Source of the DNA: an uncultured Gammaproteobacteria bacterium
GTDB lineage: Bacteria; Pseudomonadota; Gammaproteobacteria; HK1
Direction: 5' to 3'
Assembly (NCBI GenBank): GCA_947258715.1
Contig: CAMYJH010000001.1
Span: forward strand, 101,959 to 165,958
DNA: 64,000 bases
The first letter of the stretch is position 1; each line of letters starts with the position of its first letter. The notes under the pieces are model-generated. The model did no database searches. It saw only the letters and a program-made list of their open reading frames with translations, and was not told the DNA's origin. The position numbers and the translations under genes were made by a program. Positions 31,946 through 40,927 of the stretch are shown one piece after another.

Positions 31946-33297
31946 TGGGTGACGCGCCGCTTGCTGCGCCGACGGCGTCTCCTTCGCCCCCGCTTGGGCT
32001 TTTCCAGCATGCTGTTCTGCTCGACTTCATCACCCTCCTGAAAGCGGGTCCACCACTCCGCGGCTTCGGCTACCGGCTCCCCGGCCTCCGCGCGCAGCAG
32101 GAGAAAATCGTACGCCGCCCGGAACCGCGCTCGGCTCAAGATCTGCTTCGCCCGCGCCCCGCGCTGACGCTCGAGCCTGGGTTGCATCTCCCAAATTTCG
32201 CGGGTAATGACCGAAAAACGCTTCGGCAACGCCACGTGCTCCACCTGTCGCGCGATGACATCGAGGCCCGCGAGATCGTAGGCCTGGAACGCCGGCATGC
32301 CGCGGGCGATCATGGCTTCGACATCTTGTCGCAGCGGTTCCCACAGCAGCGCAGCAAAAAGAAAAGCCGGGGTGACCGGCTTGCCCTGCGCAATGCGTGA
32401 ATCGGTGTTCTCGAGCGCGCGTTCCACCATTCGCCTGGCAACGTCGGCCTCGTCGTCATCCAGGCACGCACCGGTCTCGGGAAACAGATGTCCGAACACG
32501 CCGTAACGCCTGAGCAGTTCAAATGTTTTCCACGAGCAGCCCTCCATGAAGAGTTTCAGTACTTCCTCGAACAGCCGCGCCGGTGGAATATTCTCGAGGT
32601 CCGCCGCGGCCCGTGCCAGCGGACCCTCGCTCGCCGGGTCGATACGGAACCCGAGCTTGGCAGCGAAACGCAGTGCGCGCAGCGTACGCACAGGATCCTC
32701 CCGGTAGCGGGTTTCGGGATCACCGATGAGACGCAGCGTTCGACTCTTGAGATCGTCCATGCCGCCGGTGAAATCCACCACGGAGAAGTTGGCAATGTTG
32801 TAGTAGAGGCAGTTGATGGAAAAGTCGCGCCGCACGGCGTCTTCTTCTAAAGTGCCGTAAACATTGTCGCGAACAATACGGCCGTTGATTTTCAAATGAT
32901 CTTCGTCTCCGACGTCGGCCGCCGCCCCTCTGAAGGTAGCGACTTCGACCACTTCCCTGCCGAATCGTACGTGCGCCAGACGAAATCGTCGGCCTATGAG
33001 CCGGCAATTTCTGAACAGCTTTCTGATTTCCTCGGGGTGCGCGTTGGTGGCAACATCGAAGTCTTTGGGTATCGCCTCGAGCAGCAGATCGCGGACACCT
33101 CCGCCGACCAAATAAGCCTCATAGCCCGCCTTGTTCAACGTATAGAGGACCTTCAGCGCGCCGCTGCTGATGTTGGACCGCGAAATGTTATGCGCGGACC
33201 TGGGAATTATATGAGGTTCGCCGATGGTACAGTCCCTGTCTTGCGAACAAAGCTTTTTGGAATTGTGGGCATCGAAAAGGGCGGCGTATAATACCAT
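31942..33297 (-). CDS. pcnB: Poly(A) polymerase I
   Basis: Adds 3' poly(A) tails that tag RNA for decay. Features of the 451-residue product: nucleotidyltransferase core YEAYLVGGGVRDLLLEAIPKDFDVATN with the metal Asp pair, then FRNCRLIGRRFRLAHVRFG; RNA-binding helical domain; very basic C-terminus (RRRRRRSKRRVTQ). The frame is open into tRNA-Glu on the other strand, so the real start must be later. The only ATG in reach is 33297, which leaves about 33 residues before the conserved HIIPRSAHNISR, similar to E. coli. This start overlaps the divergent tRNA-Glu promoter. Confidence 0.93.
   Translation of the reverse strand: MVLYAALFDAHNSKKLCSQDRDCTIGEPHIIPRSAHNISRSNISSGALKVLYTLNKAGYEAYLVGGGVRDLLLEAIPKDFDVATNAHPEEIRKLFRNCRLIGRRFRLAHVRFGREVVEVATFRGAAADVGDEDHLKINGRIVRDNVYGTLEEDAVRRDFSINCLYYNIANFSVVDFTGGMDDLKSRTLRLIGDPETRYREDPVRTLRALRFAAKLGFRIDPASEGPLARAAADLENIPPARLFEEVLKLFMEGCSWKTFELLRRYGVFGHLFPETGACLDDDEADVARRMVERALENTDSRIAQGKPVTPAFLFAALLWEPLRQDVEAMIARGMPAFQAYDLAGLDVIARQVEHVALPKRFSVITREIWEMQPRLERQRGARAKQILSRARFRAAYDFLLLRAEAGEPVAEAAEWWTRFQEGDEVEQNSMLEKPKRGRRRRRRRSKRRVTQ
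33263..33292 (+). promoter_or_regulatory. Sigma70-type promoter of tRNA-Glu
   Basis: A perfect -10 box TATAAT at 33287-33292 and a -35 box TTGTGG at 33263-33268 with an 18-base spacer. Predicted transcription start near 33299, about 38 bases before the tRNA. It lies over the N-terminal codons and start of pcnB on the opposite strand. Confidence 0.7.
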
Positions 33298-33336
33298 CGC
33301 CCTTTTGGGGGTACAGATTCTTAATCTTTTTCCCGC

Positions 33337-33412
33337 GCTCCCTTCGTCTAGTGGCCTAGGATACCGCCCTCTCACGGCGGGGACAGGGGTTCGAGTCCCC
33401 TAGGGAGCGCCA
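33337..33412 (+). tRNA. tRNA-Glu (anticodon CTC)
   Basis: A 76-base tRNA with encoded CCA. Acceptor GCTCCCT pairs with AGGGAGC; the anticodon stem CCGCC/GGCGG holds loop CTCTCAC, anticodon CTC; the T-arm AGGGGTTCGAGTCCCCT is standard. The body closely matches bacterial tRNA-Glu, but the usual anticodon is TTC; this one reads GAG and should be a second isoacceptor. Confidence 0.96.
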
Positions 33413-33602
33413 ATTCTTACCCGCCTTTCTGGACAGGCGTCATTTTACTTCACCCCCTCGCTCTTCGCGCAACCACCGCGCCCAGCGCGGGCCCGGGAAT
33501 CGAGATTGCCTGTCGTCAGTTGAAAACGACCCCTCCGCCAGCAACTACTTATCATTAACCATTAAGCATCACTTCGAGCTGATCGGTGGCGTTGCTGAGT
33601 CT

Positions 33603-34352
33603 CTACCGCTGAGAAATCGGCACCACCGTGAGGGCTGAAATGACCACGTGCGCCGGCTGCTGCAGCGCGAAGACTACGCTCCGCGCAACGTCGTCCGGAT
33701 CGAGACTGGTACCGAAATCGCTATAAAACTGTGCAGCTTGCGCCGCGTCGCCGCTGCGATTGAATGCGAAATCCGTCTTTACCATGCCCGGCATGATCTC
33801 GGTCACGCGAATACCCGTGTCTACGTAGTCCAACCTCAGGGCTTCGGTGAACCCGTGCACCGCGTGCTTGCTAGCAGAATAAAGTGTGCCTGTAGCGTAC
33901 GGCCGGGTGCCGGCGATCGAGCCGATGTTGACGATGTGACCTCGGTTGCGATCGCGCATGCCGCCGATCAGGGCACGGGTCACCCTCACCAAGCCCACGA
34001 CGTTGGTATCGATGATGTCGGCCCACTGCTCGGCCGTGCCTTCATGGAAGGGCCGCCTGCCGCCGGAGTCATGACCCGCATTGTTGACCAGAATTTCCAC
34101 CTGCCTCCAGTCGGCGGGCAGTCGGCTGCCGAGGCTTGCCACCGAATTCTGATCGGTGACGTCCAAATACAGGCCCAATCCGCGCCCGTCCAGGCTCGCC
34201 GCCACGGCCTCCACCCGCTCGACCCGCCGGCCCGCGCAGATCACCCGGCAGCCTATTTCCGCAATCCGCGCCGCCACGCGTGCGCCGATACCGCCACCCG
34301 CTCCGGTCACCAGAGCCACCGCCCCGGGGGAGGGTCGGGTTTCTATTTCCAT
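33603..34352 (-). CDS. Short-chain dehydrogenase/reductase (YdfG-like)
   Basis: A 249-residue classical SDR. NAD(P) loop VTGAGGGIGARVA, the AGRR segment after the second strand (arginines suggest NADPH), structural NNAG, catalytic Ser in NIGSIAG and the YSASK Tyr-Lys pair, then IMPGMVKTDF. Closest in style to 3-hydroxy-acid dehydrogenases of the YdfG group; the substrate is not determined. Isolated on the minus strand between tRNA-Glu and the cysG remnant. Confidence 0.88.
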   Translation of the reverse strand: MEIETRPSPGAVALVTGAGGGIGARVAARIAEIGCRVICAGRRVERVEAVAASLDGRGLGLYLDVTDQNSVASLGSRLPADWRQVEILVNNAGHDSGGRRPFHEGTAEQWADIIDTNVVGLVRVTRALIGGMRDRNRGHIVNIGSIAGTRPYATGTLYSASKHAVHGFTEALRLDYVDTGIRVTEIMPGMVKTDFAFNRSGDAAQAAQFYSDFGTSLDPDDVARSVVFALQQPAHVVISALTVVPISQR

Positions 34353-34542
34353 ACCTCACCGTCCTCCGCCTCGGTGGCCTGCCGGTTTATCCGCCCGCGC
34401 CCGGGGCACGATATCGGGAGTGCATAAAGAGATCCCAGATCAGCCTCTTCGTTCATAAGAAACGGGGATCCTTACCCATTGCAACGGCCCTCGAAGGGCG
34501 GGCGAGTGGGCGTCGGTTCCGGAACCCTCTAAAGTTCGGACC

Positions 34543-34912
34543 ATGAACCCGCTTACGATAACACTCAACGTGCGCGGCCAGCGCGCCGTGGAAACGGGCG
34601 GCGAGCAAGTCGCAGCGCACAAGGCCAGCTGGCTCACCGGGGCGGAGGCTAAGATAAAGGTGGTGGCGCCCACGATTTATTCCGCCCTCGGGTCCTCACC
34701 GATACGCTTTTAACCCCGACCGCCGAGGGTGCGCGGGGGCCAGGTGCCGTCGCAACGCGTAGACTAAGATACTCAAAGGCATCGCCGCTCAACAACGCCT
34801 GTTGCTTGCTGATTCGTGACCAGTGGCAGCTACCCGGCGTACTCGCAGTCACCGACCCACGCGCCGCCGATCACGAACTAAATCTTTGGTTACACGCATC
34901 CGGTCGGCTTGG
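34543..34912 (+). pseudogene. Degenerate siroheme synthase (cysG N-terminal) fragment
   Basis: The first open segment (34543-34713, 56 codons) reads like the start of CysG/precorrin-2 dehydrogenase: LNVRGQRAVETGGEQVAAHKASWL...IKVVAPTI resembles the family pattern L-RGR-VLVVGGG-VAARKA-WLL--GA-V-VVAP. The Gly-rich NAD loop is damaged (ETGGEQ in place of VVGGGE). After a stop and about 90 bases, a second frame (from about 34806) reads LPGVLAVTDPRAADHELNLW, resembling the following ...VIAATDD-A-NH-V--W stretch. The remaining two domains are absent. It runs tail-to-tail into dsrC. Confidence 0.55.
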
Positions 34913-35222
34913 GAAGACCCGCGTAGCGGCAGGCCTGCTTTGCAGGCCCCTCGGGAAACAGCTTGTAGAGGTATCGCGTGTTTCCCTTTTCCCGGCCGAG
35001 TTTCTTTGCCATCGCCTTGGTGAGAATCCGGATCGCGGGGGCTATCTTGTATTCGTCGTAATACTGGCGCAGAAAATTGATTACTTCCCAGTGATTATCC
35101 GTGAGTTCTATACCGTCTTCAGTCGCCATTTGAGCTGCCACGTCGGTGCTCCAGTCGGACAGATTCTGCAGGTAGCCTTCCTCGTCGGTTTCCAGAACCC
35201 TGTGATCGATTTCTATGCTCAT
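34890..35222 (-). CDS. dsrC: DsrC/TusE family sulfur relay protein with both C-terminal cysteines
   Basis: A 110-residue protein of the DsrC/TusE family, which carries sulfur as a persulfide or trisulfide. The C-terminal arm ACRYAGLPKPTGCV has the penultimate Cys109 shared by the whole family and the second Cys98 eleven positions before, found in true DsrC but missing in TusE. So it should work with a sulfite-reductase, Hdr-like or sulfurtransferase system rather than only in tRNA thiolation. Other family features: GYLQNLSDWS, LTDNHWEVINFLRQYYDEYKIAPAIRIL. No dsrAB, dsrEFH or tusBCD are nearby; only a broken cysG-like gene adjoins it. Confidence 0.92.
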   Translation of the reverse strand: MSIEIDHRVLETDEEGYLQNLSDWSTDVAAQMATEDGIELTDNHWEVINFLRQYYDEYKIAPAIRILTKAMAKKLGREKGNTRYLYKLFPEGPAKQACRYAGLPKPTGCV

Positions 35223-35656
35223 AATGCGCGCTGTCTTCAGGTTAGAGTTTCAGTTCAAGCCGCGACTGGATAATGTCGTCCGCGTGCTTGCTGTTGCGGC
35301 GACGCGCGGCGGCCAAGTTGATCACCAGATCGAGCCCGGATTGGGCGGAGAGTTCCGTCCCTGTGCTGGGAACACCTCCATTCGCCTTTGGGGGGCGCCT
35401 CCAGACGCGTGGCCGCGTCCACTCGGTCGCGATAAAAGAAACACGTAATCCATCTTTCGCTCTACTCCAGTGCAGTGCGACCGAAGTCGAACACCGTATA
35501 CCCTCCCTGTGCTGACAAGGTCCTTGGTTGATGATGGTAATCTTCAGTCTGGGCCTTCTTTCCTTCTCCTGTGCGATCAGATCCCGGTTCGCAGCCGTCG
35601 CTGAGATCATGGTAACGTCAATTACCGATTGCTTCTAAAAGCGTAAACGCCGACTT
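35223..35656. other. Intergenic region between divergent dsrC and radical SAM genes
   Basis: About 430 bases. A 122-codon minus-strand frame (35242-35610, ATG start) exists; its last third (LDLVINLAAARRRNSKHADDI) is helical-looking but unrecognised, and the middle is low-complexity Arg/Pro. I do not support it as a gene. Promoters for both neighbours should be here. Confidence 0.4.
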
Positions 35657-37048
35657 ATGTCCATACGGGCCATTTTGATCAACACCTACGAACTCGGCCG
35701 TCAGCCTTTCGGAATTGCGCAGGCGGCGGCATGGTTGCGTAACGCCGGCCACGACGTTGTTTGCCTGGACCTCGCGGTACAGTCATTGGAAGCGGAATCT
35801 CTGTCGAGAGCGGATCTGGTGGCCCTCCACGTCCCGATGCATACCGCCACCCGCATTGCGGTGGAAGCCCTGCCCCGAATCCGAGCGCTTGCGCCCGGAG
35901 CCAGACTTTGCGCTTTCGGTCTGTACGCCCCTGTAAACGAATTCTTGTTCAGGGGGCTCGGCGCAGACACGGTGCTCGGCGGAGAGTTCGAACCCGGGCT
36001 CGCCTCTCTGGCACGGCGTATCGCCAACGGCAATGACTCGCCCCAATCGGAGCCTGTGATCAATCTGAACAAAATTCCTTTCGTCGCGCCGGATCGTACC
36101 GGATTGCCTCCGCTTTCCGCTTACGCCTCGCTCATACTCGCGGACGGCGGCGAACGAACCCTCGGTTTCACCGAGGCGAGTCGCGGCTGCAAGCATCTTT
36201 GCAGGCACTGCCCCGTTGTACCGGTGTATGAGGGGCGATTCCGCATCGTGCCGGTGAACGTGATTATGCAAGACGTCCGCGCCCAGGTGGCCGCAGGTGC
36301 GCAGCATATTTCTTTCGGCGATCCTGACTTTCTCAACGGGCCGAGCCATGCGATCAGGGTGATCCGCGCGCTACACCGAGAGTTCCCCGAGCTTAGCTAT
36401 GATGTCACGATCAAGGTGGAGCACATCGTGAACTCGGGCTCAGTGCTTTCCGAGTTGTCCCGGACCGGTTGCCTTTTCATCACTACGGCGGTGGAATCAG
36501 TGGACGATGAAATTCTCGCCCGACTCGACAAAGGCCATACCAGGGCGGATTTCGAAAAGGCGACCGCCATGCTTCGCGATGCGGGCATCAGCATGGCACC
36601 CACTTTTGTTCCGTTTACACCTTGGACTACGGTGGAAGGGTACGTGGACCTGCTCAATGCGCTGATAAAGCTGCGCCTGGTGGAAAATGTTCCGCCGGTG
36701 CAGCTCACCATCCGTCTGCTGGTGCCGAATGGTTCTTACTTATTCCACATCCCCGGCTTCGATGATTTGGTTAAAGAGTTCGATCCCTCAACTTTAGGCC
36801 ACCCCTGGAACAACCGGGACCAGCGGGTAGACATGCTGCAGCAGGAATGTCACGCCCTGGTGCAAGATGCCGAAGCGGAAGACATCCCGCGACGAGAAAC
36901 GTTCAAACAGATCTACCGTCGCGCCTATGCCCGGCTCGGAGAAAATCCTCCTGCTCTGCCCGAGGACCTGGGATCGCCTATCCCGCGCCACTCCGAACCG
37001 TGGTACTGCTGTGCTGAACCGACGGATCACCAGTTGGTCAGTTTTTAA
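35657..37048 (+). CDS. B12-binding radical SAM protein with CCAEP tail
   Basis: A 463-residue radical SAM enzyme. N-terminal region (about 1-130) has a Rossmann-like cobalamin-binding look (ILINTYELGRQPFGIAQAAAWLRNAGHDVVCLDL) but no DxHxxG. The radical SAM core starts with CKHLCRHC (Cys178, 182, 185) for the 4Fe-4S cluster. The C-terminus is WYCCAEPTDHQLVSF with Cys451-Cys452. I recall an NCBI-named family of radical SAM (seleno)proteins with a CUAEP or CCAEP tail; in some members the first residue is selenocysteine. Here both are plain Cys codons (TGC TGT). The reaction is unknown. Divergent from dsrC. Confidence 0.85.
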   Translation: MSIRAILINTYELGRQPFGIAQAAAWLRNAGHDVVCLDLAVQSLEAESLSRADLVALHVPMHTATRIAVEALPRIRALAPGARLCAFGLYAPVNEFLFRGLGADTVLGGEFEPGLASLARRIANGNDSPQSEPVINLNKIPFVAPDRTGLPPLSAYASLILADGGERTLGFTEASRGCKHLCRHCPVVPVYEGRFRIVPVNVIMQDVRAQVAAGAQHISFGDPDFLNGPSHAIRVIRALHREFPELSYDVTIKVEHIVNSGSVLSELSRTGCLFITTAVESVDDEILARLDKGHTRADFEKATAMLRDAGISMAPTFVPFTPWTTVEGYVDLLNALIKLRLVENVPPVQLTIRLLVPNGSYLFHIPGFDDLVKEFDPSTLGHPWNNRDQRVDMLQQECHALVQDAEAEDIPRRETFKQIYRRAYARLGENPPALPEDLGSPIPRHSEPWYCCAEPTDHQLVSF

Positions 37049-37275
37049 GCCGTTCGGCCCCGCCCACACTCTGCTTGTCGCTTCGCCAACTGGCGTAATT
37101 TTGCATCGCGAAAAAGGCACCGCGACTTTGTTGGCACACGCCTAAGTCTTAACTCCCCACCCCGTCGCCCCTGACCAGGGGTAAGGAGGACGAATCCAAA
37201 ACGTTTTGGCAAAAGCTCGTGCTAGAGCGTTTATGGCTCACCGAGTCGTGCGGCGTGAGGTCAAGCTGGTGCCGA

Positions 37276-40200
37276 TCAGAGTTTACGCAGGAGGTTTTCG
37301 TAGATGGCCGTGGTATCCGGCGAAGGGTCCACCTCGAGTTCGGCGCGGAAAGTGCGCTTGCAGGCGTCGTAAACTTCGACCGCTTCAGTCTGCCGTCCCA
37401 GCTCGCGGTAACAAATCATCAGCCGCCGGTAGAGACTCTCGGCAAGCTGATCGGCTTCCAGGCTCCGCTGATAGAGATCCAGCGCCTGGTCCCATGCCTC
37501 TGCCGTCTCCAGCGCGCGACCCAGGTCGCCAATGGCACGCAAAAACCGGTTGCGCAGGCGCTCGCGCAGGCTCACGTAGATCGGCTTTTCGGCCTCGCTG
37601 TGCATGAAAGGTCCGCGGTAAAGCTCGAGTAACGCATCCGCCTGGGCGTAAATCTCGTCCAAGTCCACCGGATCGAGGGGGCGCCGAGTGAAGCTTTCAA
37701 TGCGCTTTCCGACGGCGTCAAAAGCGCGTAGATCGAGCCAGCAAAGCTCGGGATTGAGACTCAAGCGCCCGTGCTTGAGCATTACAGCACGGTCCTCGCC
37801 CAGCAGCTTTCGAAGTCGGTGCAGGTTGGTGGTCAGTGAGCGATGCGCATAGTCGGCATCGATACGAGGCCACAACGCTTCGGCAAGCGCGCTCTCGCGA
37901 ACGTTTTCACCGCCCATACCCACCAGTCCCTTGAGCAACTCGAGTGGCTTCTGCTGCACCCGTGCGACAACGCCTAACGGCTTGTCGTCTCTGAGTATCT
38001 GGAAATCGCCGAAACTGGTGATGCGATATCGCCACGGCCAGTCGTGAACCAGAACTGGAGGATCCTCCATAACCAGTCCGCGCTCGCGTATCAGCTCCCG
38101 CACGTACTCAGTTTCAATGCCGTGCTCAAGAGCGTACTCGCAGAGCTTCGCCATCACTTTGGGTAGCCACCATAGGAAATGCTTGAAGCCGTACTCCCGA
38201 CCGAGGCTCATGGCATGTCTCAGGGCGCGGAGCCCTGATCGCTCGCGGCCGTGCTCAAGAGCCAGGTAGGCAAAGGTCGTGAAGCCCATAAACTCCAACA
38301 GCCGGTTTTCTATGTAGCGTGCCGAGGCGCGCACCTTTAGCAGCTGAGAGGCCGCGCGGCGCTCGTCACCGTTCTCGGCCAAAACCAGCGCCAGAGCCAG
38401 TCGGCAAAGCACTTCGTAGAACGGACACCCCGCTTCGATCGCGAGCCTTAACGCAATTTTTTGCTCGCGATATGCTTTGAGGCTATCGTCACACAGCATG
38501 GCGTGCCAGGCGGAATTGTAGTGGTAGGTGCACCTATCCAGGCGGCGAGCGTTTTCCGCGTAGGTCTGCATCTCGCCTAACAGTGTCTCCGCCGTCTCGA
38601 GGTCACCGGCGCCGAGGGCGCTGGCGGCGCCGTTGCTCAGGAGGTGATAGCTCCAGTAGTGCACGCCGCCCTGGCGACCGATCTCGATACCGTCGTAAAC
38701 CGCCTTGAGACAGTTTTCGTGGTCGGCCGTCTGCATGTAATACATGGACTCCACGTCTTTGAGCACGGTCAGGGTGATTGTCGGGACCCGGGGCGAATCG
38801 CAGAGCCTGCGAAGGTGTTCCATGAAGTCCCTGGCTCTAGAAAACTGGCCTGTATAACTGAGATTGATAGCCACCAACAGCATCGCCGACAGGCGGGCAA
38901 AAGTATCGGAGATGTTCTCTACCTCTACGGCCGCCTGCTCGGCCCAGTGGGCAATATCTTCCCTATGGGGCTGGCGAAATACCAATGCCATGAACATGTT
39001 GACGTAGAGTTGCGCTCGCACGTCCGGCCATGGAATATCCTTTGTTTGCGCGAGAATGCCGTCCACGGTGGTAATCCAGCGGTCCAGAATCGATAGATCG
39101 TCGAGCTCGTGAAGCACCGCTTCGATCACGCCCGAACAGGTGAGCAGCCGGCCTTTGAGATCGTCCACTTCGGGGGAATCGAACAGACTGAAAGCACGCT
39201 CGTAGGCAATTCGACTTTCCCGCGGCGTCGACTGGAACAGGCACGCCGCACGCCAGTAATGGAACCAGGGGTCACGGTCGCTAAGAGTCTCAGGAACCTC
39301 CTCGAGCCAGCGTTCCAGTGTCTCGCCGCGTCCTAGCCTCAGCATTTCAGCGGCATGGCTCAACACCAACGGTAGAAACGCTTCGTAGTCCTCACCGTCC
39401 CTCAGCACCGTGGCTGCCAGGTCAAAGGCATTCTCTGCCTCCAGCAGCTGCGCCGCCTGGCGCCTTAGCTCGCGACATTCCTCTTTGCTCATGCGCTTTT
39501 CGGCGCGCGCGACCAAGAATTCCCGCATCAGGGGGTGATACATGTACACCGGTCCAGCTGCTCCCGCCTTCAGGGCAACGAAATAATGTTCCCTGTGGAG
39601 GCGTTCGAGAATGCTTCCGGCCTCCGTGGACTGGGTGAGTTTTTCCGTCGTCGAGACATGCATCTCCGGCAACACCGCGGTGCGTAGCAGGATTCTCTGG
39701 GTCTCATCGTCGAAATTTGAGAACACCTCGCCGGCGAGATAGTCGAACACGAGTTTCGGCGCAGAAAGAGAAGGCATGCGTTCCAAAAAGCCCTCGTTTT
39801 GCGCCTGGTCGAGCATCAGCACCAAGCCGGCGGCCCAGCCTTCGGTCTTTTCATAAAGCTGCTTCGATACCGACTTAGGGAGCTCCGGATGCCAGCGGGC
39901 GATGATGGCGTCGGATTCCCGCCGCTTGAGCTGCAGGTCACTCCCGCCGATGAGCTCCACCTGCCTTTCCGCTCGCAGCTTGACCATGGACGCAGGCGGG
40001 TCGCTGCGGCTTATAACGACGATGGAGCTTTCAGCAGGAATTTCCGCCACCGCGTAAACCAGGACTTCATGGAACTGGGACTCAGGTAAGACCTCGTGGT
40101 AGTTGTCGAGCACCAGTACGAAAGGTGGGCTGAGCTTGGTATAAAGCGCGCTGAAGAATCTGCGGCAAAAAGCTGCGAGGTCGCCGTGATATTCGCGAGT

Positions 40201-40494
40201 AAACAACGGTAGCGCTGCGTTTTCTTCCGTGCCCCGCCCGGAAGCGATCGCCATGTGATAGAAGAAGGTGGCGGAATCCGAATCTTCCTTGTCCAACTGG
40301 TACCAGCAGGAGGCAATTTTTTTCGCCTCCAGATAACTGGAAACCAGAGTGGTCTTGCCGCTTCCCGGGGGACCGCTGACCCAAACCACCGGCGAGCGAC
40401 GGCGTCGATCCAGCAACGTGAAAAGTCGGTCCCGCGCGATCACGCCGGGCGGCGTGGGTCGCGTAGTCTTGGAAAGGGATACGGGACGTTTCAC
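37276..40494 (-). CDS. STAND-ATPase transcriptional regulator with C-terminal winged helix and BTAD
   Basis: A very large regulator of 1072 residues. The N-terminal P-loop STAND ATPase domain has Walker A GPPGSGKT (residues 41-48), Walker B VLVLDNYHE and the segment VVISRSDPP, as in MalT-type LuxR regulators. A long helical/TPR-like middle follows. The C-terminal 240 residues begin ITSFGDFQILRDDKPLG and contain a winged-helix DNA-binding domain (TTNLHRLRKLLGED) and a BTAD (bacterial transcriptional activator domain). I start at GTG 40494, which has GGAGG 7-8 bases before; an upstream frame extension to 40635 lacks this. Ligand and targets unknown; it points towards the radical SAM gene. Confidence 0.85.
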   Translation of the reverse strand: MKRPVSLSKTTRPTPPGVIARDRLFTLLDRRRRSPVVWVSGPPGSGKTTLVSSYLEAKKIASCWYQLDKEDSDSATFFYHMAIASGRGTEENAALPLFTREYHGDLAAFCRRFFSALYTKLSPPFVLVLDNYHEVLPESQFHEVLVYAVAEIPAESSIVVISRSDPPASMVKLRAERQVELIGGSDLQLKRRESDAIIARWHPELPKSVSKQLYEKTEGWAAGLVLMLDQAQNEGFLERMPSLSAPKLVFDYLAGEVFSNFDDETQRILLRTAVLPEMHVSTTEKLTQSTEAGSILERLHREHYFVALKAGAAGPVYMYHPLMREFLVARAEKRMSKEECRELRRQAAQLLEAENAFDLAATVLRDGEDYEAFLPLVLSHAAEMLRLGRGETLERWLEEVPETLSDRDPWFHYWRAACLFQSTPRESRIAYERAFSLFDSPEVDDLKGRLLTCSGVIEAVLHELDDLSILDRWITTVDGILAQTKDIPWPDVRAQLYVNMFMALVFRQPHREDIAHWAEQAAVEVENISDTFARLSAMLLVAINLSYTGQFSRARDFMEHLRRLCDSPRVPTITLTVLKDVESMYYMQTADHENCLKAVYDGIEIGRQGGVHYWSYHLLSNGAASALGAGDLETAETLLGEMQTYAENARRLDRCTYHYNSAWHAMLCDDSLKAYREQKIALRLAIEAGCPFYEVLCRLALALVLAENGDERRAASQLLKVRASARYIENRLLEFMGFTTFAYLALEHGRERSGLRALRHAMSLGREYGFKHFLWWLPKVMAKLCEYALEHGIETEYVRELIRERGLVMEDPPVLVHDWPWRYRITSFGDFQILRDDKPLGVVARVQQKPLELLKGLVGMGGENVRESALAEALWPRIDADYAHRSLTTNLHRLRKLLGEDRAVMLKHGRLSLNPELCWLDLRAFDAVGKRIESFTRRPLDPVDLDEIYAQADALLELYRGPFMHSEAEKPIYVSLRERLRNRFLRAIGDLGRALETAEAWDQALDLYQRSLEADQLAESLYRRLMICYRELGRQTEAVEVYDACKRTFRAELEVDPSPDTTAIYENLLRKL

Positions 40495-40927
40495 GGTGGT
40501 CCCTCCAAGGTTGTTCTTGTGAGTTACATGATATTCCTTTGTTGGGGCAAAAATAGGCTTTTCGCTTGACTGTAAGGCATGTGTAACTGTCGTCGGCAAA
40601 CCCCGCGTCAGACCGAAAAATTGTCTTTTTTTCATGTGGTTAGATTGTTGGCACCGGCAGCCATAGGGCCCGATCGGCGCTTTTCTCGAAGCGCCGCGTT
40701 TGTTCGCCCAAGACGCCGGGACTGAAGAATCAAAAGTGGTAGGATTCGATCAACATCTTTTCTCACATTTTGTGGTGAGGACGACGCTGCGGAATCGTTG
40801 CGGCGTAGGAAAGCAAGGCGCAATTGATTTTGCGATGCTTCTTCGCGGGAGTCGAAAACCACGCTCGGGCCGCACCCTGACGCGAATTGAAATCGAGTCC
40901 CAATACTCGCTAAAGAAAAACCGAACG
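40495..40927. other. Intergenic region between divergent regulator and glutaredoxin genes
   Basis: About 430 bases. The minus-strand ribosome site of the regulator lies at its edge (40502-40506). Open frames cross it on both strands but show no conserved sequence. I see no clear operator palindrome. Confidence 0.45.

Noticed and set aside
35242..35610. A 122-codon minus-strand frame between dsrC and the radical SAM gene
   Set aside because: Unrecognised, compositionally odd middle part; it could still be a lineage-specific gene but the evidence is too weak.
37007..37012. Possible selenocysteine in the CCAEP tail
   Set aside because: The two codons are TGC TGT; there is no in-frame TGA, so this member uses cysteine.
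37172..37185. Hairpin CCCCTGACCAGGGG after the radical SAM gene as terminator
   Set aside because: Stem is only five pairs and is followed by an A/G-rich stretch rather than T, so I do not call it.
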